64,000 nt of DNA. Origin: Sphingopyxis sp. BSN-002. GTDB lineage: Bacteria > Pseudomonadota > Alphaproteobacteria > Sphingomonadales > Sphingomonadaceae. Location: positions 248,001 through 312,000 of the forward strand of contig NZ_CP091804.1 in NCBI RefSeq assembly GCF_022024275.1, written 5' to 3'. A model generated the notes under the pieces. The model was not told the origin of the DNA and did no database searches. It saw only the letters and a program-made list of their open reading frames with translations. Both the position numbers and the translations under genes were made by a program. Shown one piece after another: positions 10,069-19,194 of the stretch (position 1 is its first letter; every line of letters begins with the position of its first letter).

Positions 10069-10828
10069 CCGCCCGCCAATGCGCTTCCTGTTCGTCGAGC
10101 GACAGACCCGCGAGGCTGCCGCCGGCGTTGGCTTCCATGGCGGCAAAGCGCCGCGCAAATTTCACATTGGCGTCGCGGAGCGCGGCTTCGGGATCGACGC
10201 CGAGCTTGCGGGCGTAATTGGCGACCGCGAAGAGCAGGTCGCCGACCTCTTCGTGCCGGTGCGCGTCGTCGGTCGCGGTGGCGACCTCGTCGAGTTCTTC
10301 GGCGATCTTGTCGCGCGGGCCGTTGCTGTCGGGCCAGTCGAAACCGACGCGCGCAGCGCGCGCCTGGAGTTTTTCGGCGCGCAGCAGTGCGGGCAGCGAC
10401 AGCGCGACGCCGTCGAGCGCGCCCTTGGGACCGTCGGCGGCGCGTTCGTTCGCCTTGATCTGCTCCCATTGCAGCCGCACGTCGGACGTCGTGACGTCAC
10501 CGAAGATATGCGGGTGGCGGCGCTCCATCTTGTCGCTGATTGCGGTGGCGACATCGTCGAAGGTGAAGAGTCCGTCGTCGGCGGCGATCTGGCTATGGAA
10601 CACGACCTGAAGCAGAAGATCGCCAAGCTCGTCGCAGATGGCATCCGGATCGCCGCCGTTGATCGCGTCAGCGACCTCATAGGCTTCCTCGATCGTGTAT
10701 GGCGCGATCGTTGCGAAGGATTGCGCCAGATCCCATTCGCAGCCGCCATCCGGATTGCGCAGGCGGGCCATGACGCCAAGCAGGCGGTCGATGGGGGATC
10801 GGGGTGCGGGCGTCGCAGCGTCGGGCAT
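10046..10828 (-). CDS. mazG: Nucleoside triphosphate pyrophosphohydrolase MazG
   Basis: A 260-residue all-alpha NTP pyrophosphohydrolase with two MazG repeats. The first has the metal-binding pattern EEAYEVADAI with DELGDLLLQVVFH; the second has AEELDEVATA with EEVGDLLFAVANYAR. It cleans up non-canonical NTPs and, in some bacteria, lowers (p)ppGpp. It converges on hflX with a 23-base 3' overlap. A 14-base AT-only palindrome lies about 12 bases upstream of its start. Confidence 0.93.
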   Translation of the reverse strand: MPDAATPAPRSPIDRLLGVMARLRNPDGGCEWDLAQSFATIAPYTIEEAYEVADAINGGDPDAICDELGDLLLQVVFHSQIAADDGLFTFDDVATAISDKMERRHPHIFGDVTTSDVRLQWEQIKANERAADGPKGALDGVALSLPALLRAEKLQARAARVGFDWPDSNGPRDKIAEELDEVATATDDAHRHEEVGDLLFAVANYARKLGVDPEAALRDANVKFARRFAAMEANAGGSLAGLSLDEQEAHWRAVKASERS

Positions 10829-10839
10829 GTAATTATCCG

Positions 10840-10853
10840 ATAATATATATTAT
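10840..10853. promoter_or_regulatory. AT-only palindrome upstream of mazG
   Basis: ATAATATATATTAT is a perfect 14-base palindrome lying 12 bases upstream of the mazG ATG. In this GC-rich DNA it stands out. It is too close to the start for a normal -10 box of a leadered transcript, so it may be an operator, part of a short-leader promoter, or chance. Confidence 0.25.
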
Positions 10854-10896
10854 GTTAAATTATTCCAGGCAAGAGTGCGCAGGGGGTCTCCCGAGC

Positions 10897-11079
10897 CTAT
10901 CCCCCTCGCGCCATCCGGAACGCCCAGATCGCGAGAAACACCAGTCCGAAGATTGCGACCCACGCGAGCGCCATCTTGACGCCATCGCCAAATTTGATCC
11001 GGCGCGCGGCCAGGGCGCTGATGACCAGCGCCAGAGATCCGACGAACCAGGCCAGCTGGACAGCATCGTCGCCAGTCAC
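10897..11079 (-). CDS. Small integral membrane protein, unknown function
   Basis: A 60-residue protein with two hydrophobic stretches (VQLAWFVGSLALVISALAA, and VKMALAWVAIFGLVFLAIWA) separated by a short basic loop. The start overlaps the stop of the upstream MBL-hydrolase gene as ATGA, so the two are translationally coupled. I do not recognise a function. Small proteins of this kind with a WVAIF segment appear from memory to recur in sphingomonads. Confidence 0.7.
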   Translation of the reverse strand: MTGDDAVQLAWFVGSLALVISALAARRIKFGDGVKMALAWVAIFGLVFLAIWAFRMARGG

Positions 11080-11840
11080 AATTGCACCTCCAGCCCGTCA
11101 TAGCCCGGCTCGACGCCCGGCGGCAGTTCGCCCGCAAGGTCATCATAATCCATCGTATTGTCCATATGCGTGATGATCGCGCGCGGATTGCCCACCTTGG
11201 CGAGGCCTTCAAGTGTCATCGCGAGATGCGGATGGGTCGGATGCGGATAGCGGCGAAGTGCGTCGATCACGAACAGGTCGACCCCTTGAAAGAAATCGAC
11301 CATCTCATCTGTAAATTTCGAAAAATCAGTCGCATAGGCGATCCTATGCGCACCGTCGCTGAAGATCAGTCCGGTGGCCTTGATGGGGCCATGCGGCATT
11401 TCGATTGCAGAAACCTCGATCGGGCCGATCGACTGGTGATCGTGCAGATCGACCGGATCTACCGAGGCCGGATAGCCGGCATTTCCGGCGAAGGCGTAAG
11501 TGAACCGCCATTTCAGGATGTCGAGCACATGGTCGCGCGCATAGACCGGCACCGCCGAGCGGCGCAGGTGCATAACCTGCCGCAGATCGTCGAGTCCGTG
11601 TGTATGATCGGCGTGCTCGTGCGTCCAGATGACGGCATCGATCTCGCCCACACCGGCGTCGAGCAGCTGGAGCCTCATGTCCGGGCTGGTATCGACGAGA
11701 ATGCGGAACCCGCCGAGCGAGACCATGATCGATGCCCGGCTCCGCAGGTTGCGCGGATTGTCGGGGTCGCATGCGCCCCAGTCGTTACCGATCCGCGGAA
11801 CCCCCGAAGACGTCCCGCAACCAAGAATTCTGAGCCTCAT
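11076..11840 (-). CDS. MBL-fold metal-dependent hydrolase, PhnP-like
   Basis: A 254-residue metallo-beta-lactamase-fold protein. It has the signature THEHADHTHGLDDL near residue 75 and further candidate metal ligands H, D and H (MPHGP, YATDFS, ITHMDN). The N-terminus MRLRILGCGTSSGVPRIG is typical of the PhnP/RNase-Z-like branch, whose members include phosphodiesterases acting on cyclic phosphate or nucleotide substrates. The real substrate is not evident. It sits between tatD and a small membrane protein in a minus-strand run beginning at tmk. Confidence 0.85.
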   Translation of the reverse strand: MRLRILGCGTSSGVPRIGNDWGACDPDNPRNLRSRASIMVSLGGFRILVDTSPDMRLQLLDAGVGEIDAVIWTHEHADHTHGLDDLRQVMHLRRSAVPVYARDHVLDILKWRFTYAFAGNAGYPASVDPVDLHDHQSIGPIEVSAIEMPHGPIKATGLIFSDGAHRIAYATDFSKFTDEMVDFFQGVDLFVIDALRRYPHPTHPHLAMTLEGLAKVGNPRAIITHMDNTMDYDDLAGELPPGVEPGYDGLEVQL

Positions 11841-11853
11841 GGCCGGTGTGACG

Positions 11854-12630
11854 TCATGGCGCCGCCTTGTTGAAAAGCGCGTAGAAATTTGCCGCTGTTG
11901 CGGCCCCCAGCGCCTCCCTATCCTCGCCGCGAAGGTCTGCCAGGAAACTCAGAGTGTCGGCGACGAAGGCCGGCTCGCCGGTTTTGCCGCGGTGCGGGAC
12001 GGGGGCAAGGAAGGGGGAATCGGTTTCGATCAGCAGCCGGTCCTGTGGCAGCCATTTGGCGGTCGCCTGAAGCTCGGCAGCATTCTTGAACGTCACGATA
12101 CCCGAGATCGAGATGTAGAGGCCAAGATCGAGCGCCTTGCGCGCGAAATCGTCGCTGGCCGTGAAGCAGTGGATCACGCCGGGGAAGGTCGCCCTGCCCA
12201 TCTCCTCGCCGAGCAACGCGAGCGTATCGGCTTCGGCGTCGCGCGTATGGACGATCACCGGCAGCCCGGTCGCTTGCGACGCGTGAATATGACGGCGGAA
12301 ACTGTCCTGCTGCCGCACGCGGTCGCTCTTGTCGTAATAATAGTCGAGACCGGTTTCGCCGATGCCGATCACACGCGGATGTGCGGCACGCTCGACGAGC
12401 TTTGCGGTATCGACATCCGGGTGATTGTCGGCATCGTGCGGATGAATCCCGACGCTGGCCCAGACATCGTCGTTCATCTCGGCCGCCGCGAGCACATCGT
12501 CCCATTCGCTCTCTCGCGTCGCGATGTTGAGCATCGCGGTAACGCCCTTCTCCCGCGCTCGCGCCAGCACCTCGCCCTGCTGCTCGGCAAGCCCCTTGTA
12601 GTTGAGGTGGCAGTGCGAATCGACGAGCAT
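11854..12630 (-). CDS. tatD: TatD family metal-dependent hydrolase
   Basis: A 258-residue TIM-barrel hydrolase with the family metal-ligand motif DSHCHLNY at the N-terminus, GIGETGLDYYYD, PVIVHTRDAE, VIHCFTA and LIETDSPFLAP. TatD proteins act as 3'-5' exonucleases or D-aminoacyl-tRNA deacylases depending on member. The ATG at 12630 shares its A with the metG stop (TGATG), which favours it over the in-frame TTG one codon earlier. Co-transcribed with metG and holB, a widely conserved association. Confidence 0.93.
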   Translation of the reverse strand: MLVDSHCHLNYKGLAEQQGEVLARAREKGVTAMLNIATRESEWDDVLAAAEMNDDVWASVGIHPHDADNHPDVDTAKLVERAAHPRVIGIGETGLDYYYDKSDRVRQQDSFRRHIHASQATGLPVIVHTRDAEADTLALLGEEMGRATFPGVIHCFTASDDFARKALDLGLYISISGIVTFKNAAELQATAKWLPQDRLLIETDSPFLAPVPHRGKTGEPAFVADTLSFLADLRGEDREALGAATAANFYALFNKAAP

Positions 12631-14204
12631 CAAGCCTCCCCTTCCCCTTCGCCCTCGGGAAGTTCGAGGCGCGGGAAGATCGGCACGGGCTGGCCGACGG
12701 TAAAGCCGCTGGCAGCAAGTTTCGCGAACCAGTCCGTATCGGCTAGCGCGGCGGAATCGCGCGCATCCTCGGCAACGCCCATCTGGTCGAGCAATTTGTC
12801 CGCGGCCGCCGGCACTACGGGACGGATCGCGATCGCGAGCGTGCGGACCGCCTGGAACAGGGTCATCAGCACCGCGCGCATACGCTCAGGGTCGGTCTTG
12901 CGCAGCGCCCAGGGCGCCTGCGTGTCGACATACTGGTTGCAGGCAAAGACCGCCCGGATCCAGTCCTCGATGCCGACCGAGAAAGCGAGCTGCTCGAATT
13001 CCTGCGGCAAGCGCTGGGTTGCCATCGCGGACAGATCGGCAAGAAGGTCAGTATCGTCTTGCGCGGGCGCATAGTCAGCTGAAATCTTGCCGTCCAAATT
13101 CTTGAAAATCATCGATAAGCTGCGCTGGGCGAGATTGCCGAAGCTGTTCGCCAGATCGGCGTTGGCGGTGCGTACGATCGCTTCGGCCGAATAGCTGCCA
13201 TCCTGCCCGAAGCTGACCTCGCGGAGAAGATAATAGCGCAGCGCGTCGACACCGAAACGCTCCGCAAGTTCCATCGGATCGACGACATTGCCGAGCGACT
13301 TCGACATCTTCTCGCCGCGGTTGAGCAAAAAGCCGTGGCCGAAGACCTGCTTTGGCAGCGGCAATTTCGCGCTCATCAGGAAAGCCGGCCAGTAAACCGT
13401 ATGAAAACGAACGATATCCTTGCCGATCATGTGGATGTTTGCGGGCCAGAACCGGCCCCATTCGCTTTCCGGATCGGGGTAGCCGAGCGCCGACATATAG
13501 GTCGTCAGCGCGTCGACCCAGACATACATCACATGCCCCGGCGAATCCGGTACCGGCACGCCCCAGTCGAAGCTGGTGCGCGACACGCTCAGGTCCTTGA
13601 GCCCGCCCTCAACGAAGCGCAGTACCTCGTTCCGGCGGCTTTCCGGGCGGATGAAGTCAGGGTTGTCATTGTAGAGCGCCAGCAGCTTGTCCTGATAGGC
13701 CGACAGGCGAAAGAACCAGCTTTCCTCGACGGTCCATTCGACCGGCGTGCCTTGGGGCGAGAGCTTGATCTCCCCTTCCCCCTGCGTCAGCTCGCTTTCG
13801 TCGTAAAAGGCCTCGTCGCGGACCGAATACCAGCCCTCGTAGCGGTCGAGATACAGGTCGCCATTGGCCTCCATCGCGCGCCACAGCGCCTGCGACGCTT
13901 CGTGGTGCGCGGGGTCGGAGGTGCGCATGAAATGATCGAAACTGATATTCAGCTTGGCATACATCTCGCGGAAATATCCGGACATTTCGTCGGCGAGGTC
14001 GATCGTCGGGCGGCCCTGGTCGCGTGCCGTCTGGTACATTTTAAGGCCATGCTCGTCGGTGCCCGTCGTGAGCCGCACGTCGCGGCCGCGGGCGCGCTGG
14101 AAACGCGCCATTACGTCGGTGGCGATCGCCTCATAGGCATGGCCGATGTGCGGACGGCCGTTGGGATAGCTGATGGCGGTCGTGATGTAGAATGGTTCGG
14201 ACAT
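12630..14204 (-). CDS. metG: Methionyl-tRNA synthetase
   Basis: A 524-residue class I aminoacyl-tRNA synthetase that charges tRNA-Met. The signatures PHIGHAY and EKMSKSLGN are both present. The connective-peptide knuckle (GWYSVRDEAFYDESEL) lacks the zinc-binding cysteines, and the C-terminal dimerisation/tRNA-binding extension is absent, matching the short zinc-free alphaproteobacterial/mitochondrial-type enzyme. It lies directly between holB and tatD. Confidence 0.95.
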   Translation of the reverse strand: MSEPFYITTAISYPNGRPHIGHAYEAIATDVMARFQRARGRDVRLTTGTDEHGLKMYQTARDQGRPTIDLADEMSGYFREMYAKLNISFDHFMRTSDPAHHEASQALWRAMEANGDLYLDRYEGWYSVRDEAFYDESELTQGEGEIKLSPQGTPVEWTVEESWFFRLSAYQDKLLALYNDNPDFIRPESRRNEVLRFVEGGLKDLSVSRTSFDWGVPVPDSPGHVMYVWVDALTTYMSALGYPDPESEWGRFWPANIHMIGKDIVRFHTVYWPAFLMSAKLPLPKQVFGHGFLLNRGEKMSKSLGNVVDPMELAERFGVDALRYYLLREVSFGQDGSYSAEAIVRTANADLANSFGNLAQRSLSMIFKNLDGKISADYAPAQDDTDLLADLSAMATQRLPQEFEQLAFSVGIEDWIRAVFACNQYVDTQAPWALRKTDPERMRAVLMTLFQAVRTLAIAIRPVVPAAADKLLDQMGVAEDARDSAALADTDWFAKLAASGFTVGQPVPIFPRLELPEGEGEGEA

Positions 14205-14242
14205 GCGCGCGCCTTAGCGGGTGGCGCGCGCGAGGGGAAGCG

Positions 14243-15223
14243 TCAGCGCGCGGCTTGTCCCTGTCGTGGCGCTAGTTCGGCGAGGCAGTTGCCGATCTCG
14301 AACCCGACCATCGCACCGTCATAGGACCCGCGGATCGCGTCGCGCACATTGCGCTGGACCCGATCCCATTGCGCGAGCACCGGCGCGATTTCCGCAATGG
14401 GACGTTCGCGCACGAGCTGCGAAATAAGGCTTGGCACGATGTCGATCACAAGCTCGAGCCGTGCACGATTGCTCGAACCCCCGACCTCGCGGGCAAGCGC
14501 TTCGCGAAGGCGGTTGCCGGGGTCGCCGCTGCTTGCAATAGCGAGCAGCTTCTTCTCCATTGCCGACACATCGCTGTCGATCAGGGCGAGCGCCTTGCCG
14601 GGTACGCCGCCCGACGCGACCGCAATGGCGCGCACTTCGCTCATGTCGAGCATCGCGCGTTGATCGTGCAGCCAGGCTGTCATGACGTCACGGTCAACCG
14701 GTTGAAAACGCAAGGTTCTGCATCGAGAGCGAATCGTCGGTAGCAAGCGGCCCGGCGAATGGCTGACCAGCAGGAACAGGGTACGGGCGGGCGGTTCCTC
14801 CAGTGTCTTGAGTAGCGCATTGGCGCCATCGGTCTCGAGGTCGTCCACCGCGTCGACGATGATCACGCGCCATTCACCGAGTGACAATGACAGGTGAAGC
14901 CGGCGGATGACCCCGCGCACCTGGTCGATCGTGATATTGCGCGCGAGTTCCTTGCCCTTGTCCTTTATCTGCCGTGTCAGATGAATGATCTCGGGATGGT
15001 TGCCCGCGTCGACCAGTCTGCCTGCCGCCGTATCGCCCGGATCGTCGAGTGCGATCGGTTCCCCGTCGCCGCTGCGGCCGTGGGTGACAAGGAAGCGGGC
15101 AACGCGCGCGGCGAATTGTCCCTTTCCCATCCCCTGCGGGCCGGCCAGCAGCCACGCATGGTGAAGCCGTCCGGTCTGCCACGCCTCGATAAACGCCTGT
15201 TCGGCCTGTTCATGGCCGATCAC
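14243..15223 (-). CDS. holB: DNA polymerase III delta' subunit
   Basis: A 326-residue clamp-loader subunit. The N-terminus (HEQAEQAFIEAWQTGRLHHA) is followed by a Walker-A-like GPQGMGKG, IIVDAVDDLETDGANALLK (delta' SRC-like region), LEEPPARTLFLLVSH and SRCRTLRF. The start overlaps the tmk stop (ATGA), giving the tmk-holB-metG-tatD order seen in many bacteria. Confidence 0.94.
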   Translation of the reverse strand: MIGHEQAEQAFIEAWQTGRLHHAWLLAGPQGMGKGQFAARVARFLVTHGRSGDGEPIALDDPGDTAAGRLVDAGNHPEIIHLTRQIKDKGKELARNITIDQVRGVIRRLHLSLSLGEWRVIIVDAVDDLETDGANALLKTLEEPPARTLFLLVSHSPGRLLPTIRSRCRTLRFQPVDRDVMTAWLHDQRAMLDMSEVRAIAVASGGVPGKALALIDSDVSAMEKKLLAIASSGDPGNRLREALAREVGGSSNRARLELVIDIVPSLISQLVRERPIAEIAPVLAQWDRVQRNVRDAIRGSYDGAMVGFEIGNCLAELAPRQGQAAR

Positions 15224-15846
15224 AGCCAGCTCTCCAGTTCGGCGATGATGGCCGCGGTGACGGCATCCGCTGGCCTTCGGGCGTCGATCGTGCGCCAGCG
15301 GTCGGGTTCGGCAGCCGCAATTTCGGCAAACCGCGCCGCGAGGCGCGCCTGATAGTCTGCGGGCTTGCTGCCCATCCTGTCGACGCCCCCGGCATCGCGC
15401 ACTGCAAGCCGACGCGCGGCCTCTGCCGTATCGAGCGTCAGGAGGAATGTCCGGTCGGGCAACAAGCCCTGCGATCCGATACCATGAAGCGCGAGCAGAT
15501 CAGCGTCGGTGATTCCGCCGCCGCCGCCCTGATAGGCACGGCTGGAATCGACGAACCGGTCGCAAAGCACCCAGGCGCCGCGTTCGAGCGCGGGACGGAT
15601 CGTACGAGCGACATGATCTGCACGTGCTGCAGCGAACAGCAGGGCTTCGCTGCGCGCGTCCCAGCGGTCGTCATTGCCCTCCATCAGCAAGCTACGGATG
15701 GCCTCGGCGCCCGCGCTGCCACCCGGTTCGCGCGTCGCGACAACGTCGATCCCGCGCGCTTCGAGCGCAGCGGCCAAAGCGCGCAGCTGGGTCGATTTGC
15801 CGACCCCTTCCCCGCCCTCGAGCGTGATGAAGCGCCCGCGATTCAT
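15220..15846 (-). CDS. tmk: Thymidylate kinase
   Basis: A 208-residue kinase converting dTMP to dTDP. It has P-loop EGGEGVGKSTQLRAL near residue 10, the DR(Y/F) motif in CDRFVDSSRAYQG and a lid rich in arginine (AARRLAVRD). It begins the minus-strand unit leading to tatD; an intergenic gap of ~80 bases separates it from the D,D-carboxypeptidase gene upstream. Confidence 0.95.
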   Translation of the reverse strand: MNRGRFITLEGGEGVGKSTQLRALAAALEARGIDVVATREPGGSAGAEAIRSLLMEGNDDRWDARSEALLFAAARADHVARTIRPALERGAWVLCDRFVDSSRAYQGGGGGITDADLLALHGIGSQGLLPDRTFLLTLDTAEAARRLAVRDAGGVDRMGSKPADYQARLAARFAEIAAAEPDRWRTIDARRPADAVTAAIIAELESWL

Positions 15847-15924
15847 GTCGCCGGTCTGCCGATGTAGAGGAGGAGGTGCCGCCCGTGCATGATCAGGCGG
15901 TAGCCGCCTGCAAAGGCTTTGTCA

Positions 15925-16905
15925 TCAAGGCGTCGAGGCGGCCTTCTTGCCACTCGAAGTTCCCCCGCGCCCAGTCTGGGCGACCGCCGGAGGGCTTTCG
16001 ACCCCGAAACCCCAGTTCATCAACCGTTCGGCCTCGTCGCGGCGCGCCTTTTCGCTGGGCATTCCCGCGACGACCATGATCAGACGGCGACCGTCGCGCT
16101 TCGCCGAGCCCAGAAAGCAATAACCCGCCTCCGACGTATGGCCTGTCTTGAGCCCGTCGGCACCGGTGAAGCGCCCGAGGATCGGGTTGCGATTGGTCTG
16201 AATGATGGGTTTTCCGTCGGGAGCGGTTCCGTGGCGGAGCTTCGGGATGGAGAAATAGCGCGTATAGGCGGCGGGATGATCGCGGATCAGCCGGTCGGCG
16301 AGCAGGATCAGATCGCCCGCGCTGACCTTTGTCACGCCCCCATCGGGCCAACCGCTTGGCGTGCCGAAATTGCTCGATGCCATACCAAGTTTGTTTGCCA
16401 TGACATTCATCCGCTTGGAGAAAGCCTCTTCACTACCATCGATTCCGACGGCAAGAACAGCGGCTGCGTCGTTCCCGGAAACGGTGATCAGGCCTTTCAA
16501 CAGGTCGTCGACCGAGATCTTTTCGCCCGACTTCAGGAACATGCTCGAGCTGCGCGAGCGCGCGCTCCACTTTTTCCATGTCGCATCCTCGACGGTAAAC
16601 ATCGTATCGCGCGAGAGCTGTCCCCTCTTGATCAGGTCCAGCACGACATAGGCGGTCATCACCTTGGTCATAGACGCGGGAGCAAAGCGTTTGTCGGCAC
16701 CGCGTGAGAAGAGAATCCGGCCCGAATCGAGATCCTTCAGCATCACGATCGGCGCCTGGGTGGTGTAGGGCGCACGAGCGACAGACAGGCTCTTCGGCGT
16801 TGCAGCGGGTGCAGAAGCAACAGGAATAGATGCGAGGAGCGAAATTGTGGCTAGCGCGGCGCCTGTTCCCTTGGCGAGACTGCTGGCGCGCACGCGGATC
16901 CTCAT
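15925..16905 (-). CDS. D-alanyl-D-alanine carboxypeptidase (PBP5-like, serine type)
   Basis: A 326-residue exported peptidoglycan enzyme that trims the terminal D-Ala of stem peptides. A signal peptide (residues 1-33 roughly) precedes the peptidase S11 core. All three catalytic motifs are intact: S78-x-x-K81 (SMTK), S143-G-N145 and K253-T-G255. It lacks the full C-terminal beta domain and amphipathic anchor of E. coli PBP5. Its start overlaps the rlpA stop (ATGA), so it belongs to a cell-wall operon mltB-rlpA-dac. Confidence 0.93.
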   Translation of the reverse strand: MRIRVRASSLAKGTGAALATISLLASIPVASAPAATPKSLSVARAPYTTQAPIVMLKDLDSGRILFSRGADKRFAPASMTKVMTAYVVLDLIKRGQLSRDTMFTVEDATWKKWSARSRSSSMFLKSGEKISVDDLLKGLITVSGNDAAAVLAVGIDGSEEAFSKRMNVMANKLGMASSNFGTPSGWPDGGVTKVSAGDLILLADRLIRDHPAAYTRYFSIPKLRHGTAPDGKPIIQTNRNPILGRFTGADGLKTGHTSEAGYCFLGSAKRDGRRLIMVVAGMPSEKARRDEAERLMNWGFGVESPPAVAQTGRGGTSSGKKAASTP

Positions 16906-17900
16906 TTGTCCCGGACGACCGCTGCGTCGCGGAATCCCTTGGCCTTGGCCTTGCCCAGCGCGGCTTTGGCATCGCCTTCAGCGGCAAAGGGACCCATGCG
17001 GACACGCCACAGCTTTCCGGCCTTGGTAACCGTGCCGCCTACCGATCTGGCGGCGGTGTTGGCATTGGCTTCACTGCTGAATGCTCCAACCTGAACGGCA
17101 TAGGAGCCCGTGGTCGCCGGCTTTGCCGCGGGGGCAGGTTTTGCCGCCGCCGGTTTTGTTGCGGGTTTCACGTCAGGCTTCTTCGTGGCCGGAGCCCCGA
17201 CGACGATGCGGTCGTCCCCCGGCTTCGCCTTTCCCGAGGCGACGGGCGCCGCCGGTTGTGCCGTTGCAGGCGCGGCAGCGGCTGCCTTCGGTGTCGATTG
17301 CGCCTTCAGCTTGTTGCGCAGAATTGCGAGCAGCGAATCCGGAGTCGCGATGCGTTCGGGTATGGCCTTTCCGGCGCGAAGCTGCATGCGCTCGGCCATC
17401 GGCGGATTCGTCCGGCGTACACGCACGGCTGCGGGGCCGTCCGCGATTCCAAGCTGTTCGGCGGCGCCGCGCGACAGGTCGATCAGCCGGTCGCTGACCA
17501 TCGGACCGCGGTCGTTGACGCGGACCAGGATCGTTCGCCCTGTATCAAGCGCGGTGACCTCGACATAGCTCGGCAGCGGCAGCGTCCTGTGCGCGGCGCT
17601 GATCCCGTCGGGATTGAAGGTCTCGCCATTGGCGGTCTGTTTCCCGCCCAGTTCCTCGCCATACCAGCTGGCATAGCCGACATCGTCATAGTCGGGAATG
17701 TCGGCGGGCGTATAGGTCACGCCGGCGACCGTATAGGGATCGCCGACCTTGACCGGCGTATCGCTGACGAGATCGCTCGCTTGCGCCGGAGCCGGGCCGG
17801 CCGCAGGGCCGCCTTCGCGCTTGCCGTCAAAACTGCCACATCCGCCGAGCAGCAACGCTGCTCCGATTGCGAGGCCCCCGCCCCTAACGATCGATTTCAT
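16902..17900 (-). CDS. rlpA: RlpA-family lipoprotein with SPOR domain
   Basis: A 332-residue outer-membrane lipoprotein. The signal ends in LLLGGC (lipidated C21). The double-psi beta-barrel (YASWYGEELGGKQTANGE to VNDRGPM) is the lytic-transglycosylase core acting on denuded septal glycan. A Pro/Ala/Lys-rich linker (about 205-258) leads to a C-terminal SPOR domain (SYAVQVGAFSSEANA) that binds septal peptidoglycan. The ATG at 17900 was preferred because it directly precedes the signal peptide. It overlaps the mltB end by 17 bases. Confidence 0.93.
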   Translation of the reverse strand: MKSIVRGGGLAIGAALLLGGCGSFDGKREGGPAAGPAPAQASDLVSDTPVKVGDPYTVAGVTYTPADIPDYDDVGYASWYGEELGGKQTANGETFNPDGISAAHRTLPLPSYVEVTALDTGRTILVRVNDRGPMVSDRLIDLSRGAAEQLGIADGPAAVRVRRTNPPMAERMQLRAGKAIPERIATPDSLLAILRNKLKAQSTPKAAAAAPATAQPAAPVASGKAKPGDDRIVVGAPATKKPDVKPATKPAAAKPAPAAKPATTGSYAVQVGAFSSEANANTAARSVGGTVTKAGKLWRVRMGPFAAEGDAKAALGKAKAKGFRDAAVVRDK

Positions 17901-18951
17901 CCGCCAGCAACCCCACTGAAAGTGCGTAAAAGTTGGAACAATTATAGTCCAATATCGCACGATAGTTACCGGTCAGCAAATATGCGGTCTTTCCCGGGCC
18001 GTCGGGTTCCAGCAGCGTGGCCTGTACCTGACCGTCGGGCCAGCGCCCGCTGAGGGTCTGGAAACCGTCAGCGCGCCATTCGGCCATGCTGCGCCATCGG
18101 CTGTAACGGGCGAACACGCGCGGGCAGCGGGTGGGCTGGAGCCGGCTTGCCATCGCCGCGCGGTTGAAGCCGGCGGGAACCTGCACCGCGACCCCCCACG
18201 GCTGTCCGGCACGCCAGCCGGCACGGCGAAGATAGGCGCCGATCGATTCGATCGCATCGGCCTCGCTCGACCAGATCCGCGCCACCCCGTCGCCGTCGCC
18301 GTCCTCGGCGACCTGCAGATAGACCGAGGGGAGGAATTGGGGATAGCCGAAAGCGCCGGCCCAACTGCCCTTCAAAACCTCGCGCGGGACGCCTTTTTGT
18401 ACCATTTCGAGTGTCGCAAGGAATTCGGGTTCGAACAGACTGCGACGACGGCCTTCATAGGCAAGCGTCGCAAGCGCTTCGGGCAGGTCGAAATTGCCGG
18501 TCACCGCGCCATAAGCGGTTTCGTGACCGTAAATGGCGATCATGATGCTGGTCGGCACGCCTGTCCGCTGCTCGATCCGCGACAGCAATGGCAGCAGCCG
18601 GTCGTGGACGCGGCGCCCGCCGTTGATCCGCGAGGCGTCGACATGCTTGGCCTTGTAGGGCGCGAAATTGGGGATCGGCGTGTCGGGGCTGGGCGGTGCG
18701 CCTAGATTGTCGCGGTCGAGCGCAACCACCCGCGCATTGTATCGAAGGCCGCTCGTCACGCGGTCGAATGTCGCGCGCGAGACCCCGCGCGCTTGCGCCT
18801 TGGACCACAGCGACTGGACATAGGTGTCGAAGCCCGCGTCGCCACTCTGCGCGTGAACGGGAGCGGATGCGGTCATCACCCAAGCGGACAGGACAACGCC
18901 TGCATAATTGAAAAGACGTCCGATTCCGGAAATACTAGCGCGTGTCATCAT
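17884..18951 (-). CDS. mltB: Lytic murein transglycosylase, MltB type (GH103)
   Basis: Cleaves peptidoglycan between MurNAc and GlcNAc with 1,6-anhydro formation. The catalytic-glutamate motif YGHETAYGAVTGNF and the family segments GSWAGAFGYPQFLPSVY and YDWNCS-like LDYNCSNFYALSVG are present. The N-terminus is a signal peptide ending near PVHAQS; there is no lipobox. The start is uncertain among nearby ATGs (18960, 18951 or 18948). It heads the mltB-rlpA-dac group. Confidence 0.9.
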   Translation of the reverse strand: MMTRASISGIGRLFNYAGVVLSAWVMTASAPVHAQSGDAGFDTYVQSLWSKAQARGVSRATFDRVTSGLRYNARVVALDRDNLGAPPSPDTPIPNFAPYKAKHVDASRINGGRRVHDRLLPLLSRIEQRTGVPTSIMIAIYGHETAYGAVTGNFDLPEALATLAYEGRRRSLFEPEFLATLEMVQKGVPREVLKGSWAGAFGYPQFLPSVYLQVAEDGDGDGVARIWSSEADAIESIGAYLRRAGWRAGQPWGVAVQVPAGFNRAAMASRLQPTRCPRVFARYSRWRSMAEWRADGFQTLSGRWPDGQVQATLLEPDGPGKTAYLLTGNYRAILDYNCSNFYALSVGLLADEIDR

Positions 18952-19102
18952 CCCACCCATAGGGATTGTCTGACACAGATGCACGCGCCTTGGCCACCCC
19001 CCGGCGCGTATCTTGCGGGACGGGCCGAGTCATAAGCGCGATGGAACGAGTCGGGCAGGTTTTGCTTGCCGACCTCCGGATGCGCGCTATGTCGGCGCCG
19101 AC

Positions 19103-19192
19103 GGACAGGTGGCCGAGTGGTTTAAGGCAGCGGTCTTGAAAACCGCCGTGGGTGCAAGCTCACCGTGGGTTCGAATCCCACCCTGTCCGCCA
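19103..19192 (+). tRNA. tRNA-Ser (anticodon UGA)
   Basis: A 90-base class II tRNA. Acceptor stem GGACAGG pairs with CCTGTCC (19182-19188), then G73 and an encoded CCA (19190-19192). The anticodon stem GCGGT/ACCGC encloses CTTGAAA with anticodon TGA at 19137-19139, reading UCA. A long variable arm and GGTTCGAATCC T-arm are present. It ends only two bases before the stop codon of the convergent oxygenase gene. Confidence 0.97.
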
Positions 19193-19194
19193 GA

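Noticed and set aside
11076..11212. Alternative minus-strand frames overlapping the small membrane protein gene
   Set aside because: They give basic, motif-free peptides, while the 60-residue frame has two clear helices and an ATGA junction with the MBL gene.
19103..19192. Integration site of a mobile element at tRNA-Ser(UGA)
   Set aside because: No integrase, direct repeat of the tRNA 3' end or foreign-looking DNA lies next to either serine tRNA.
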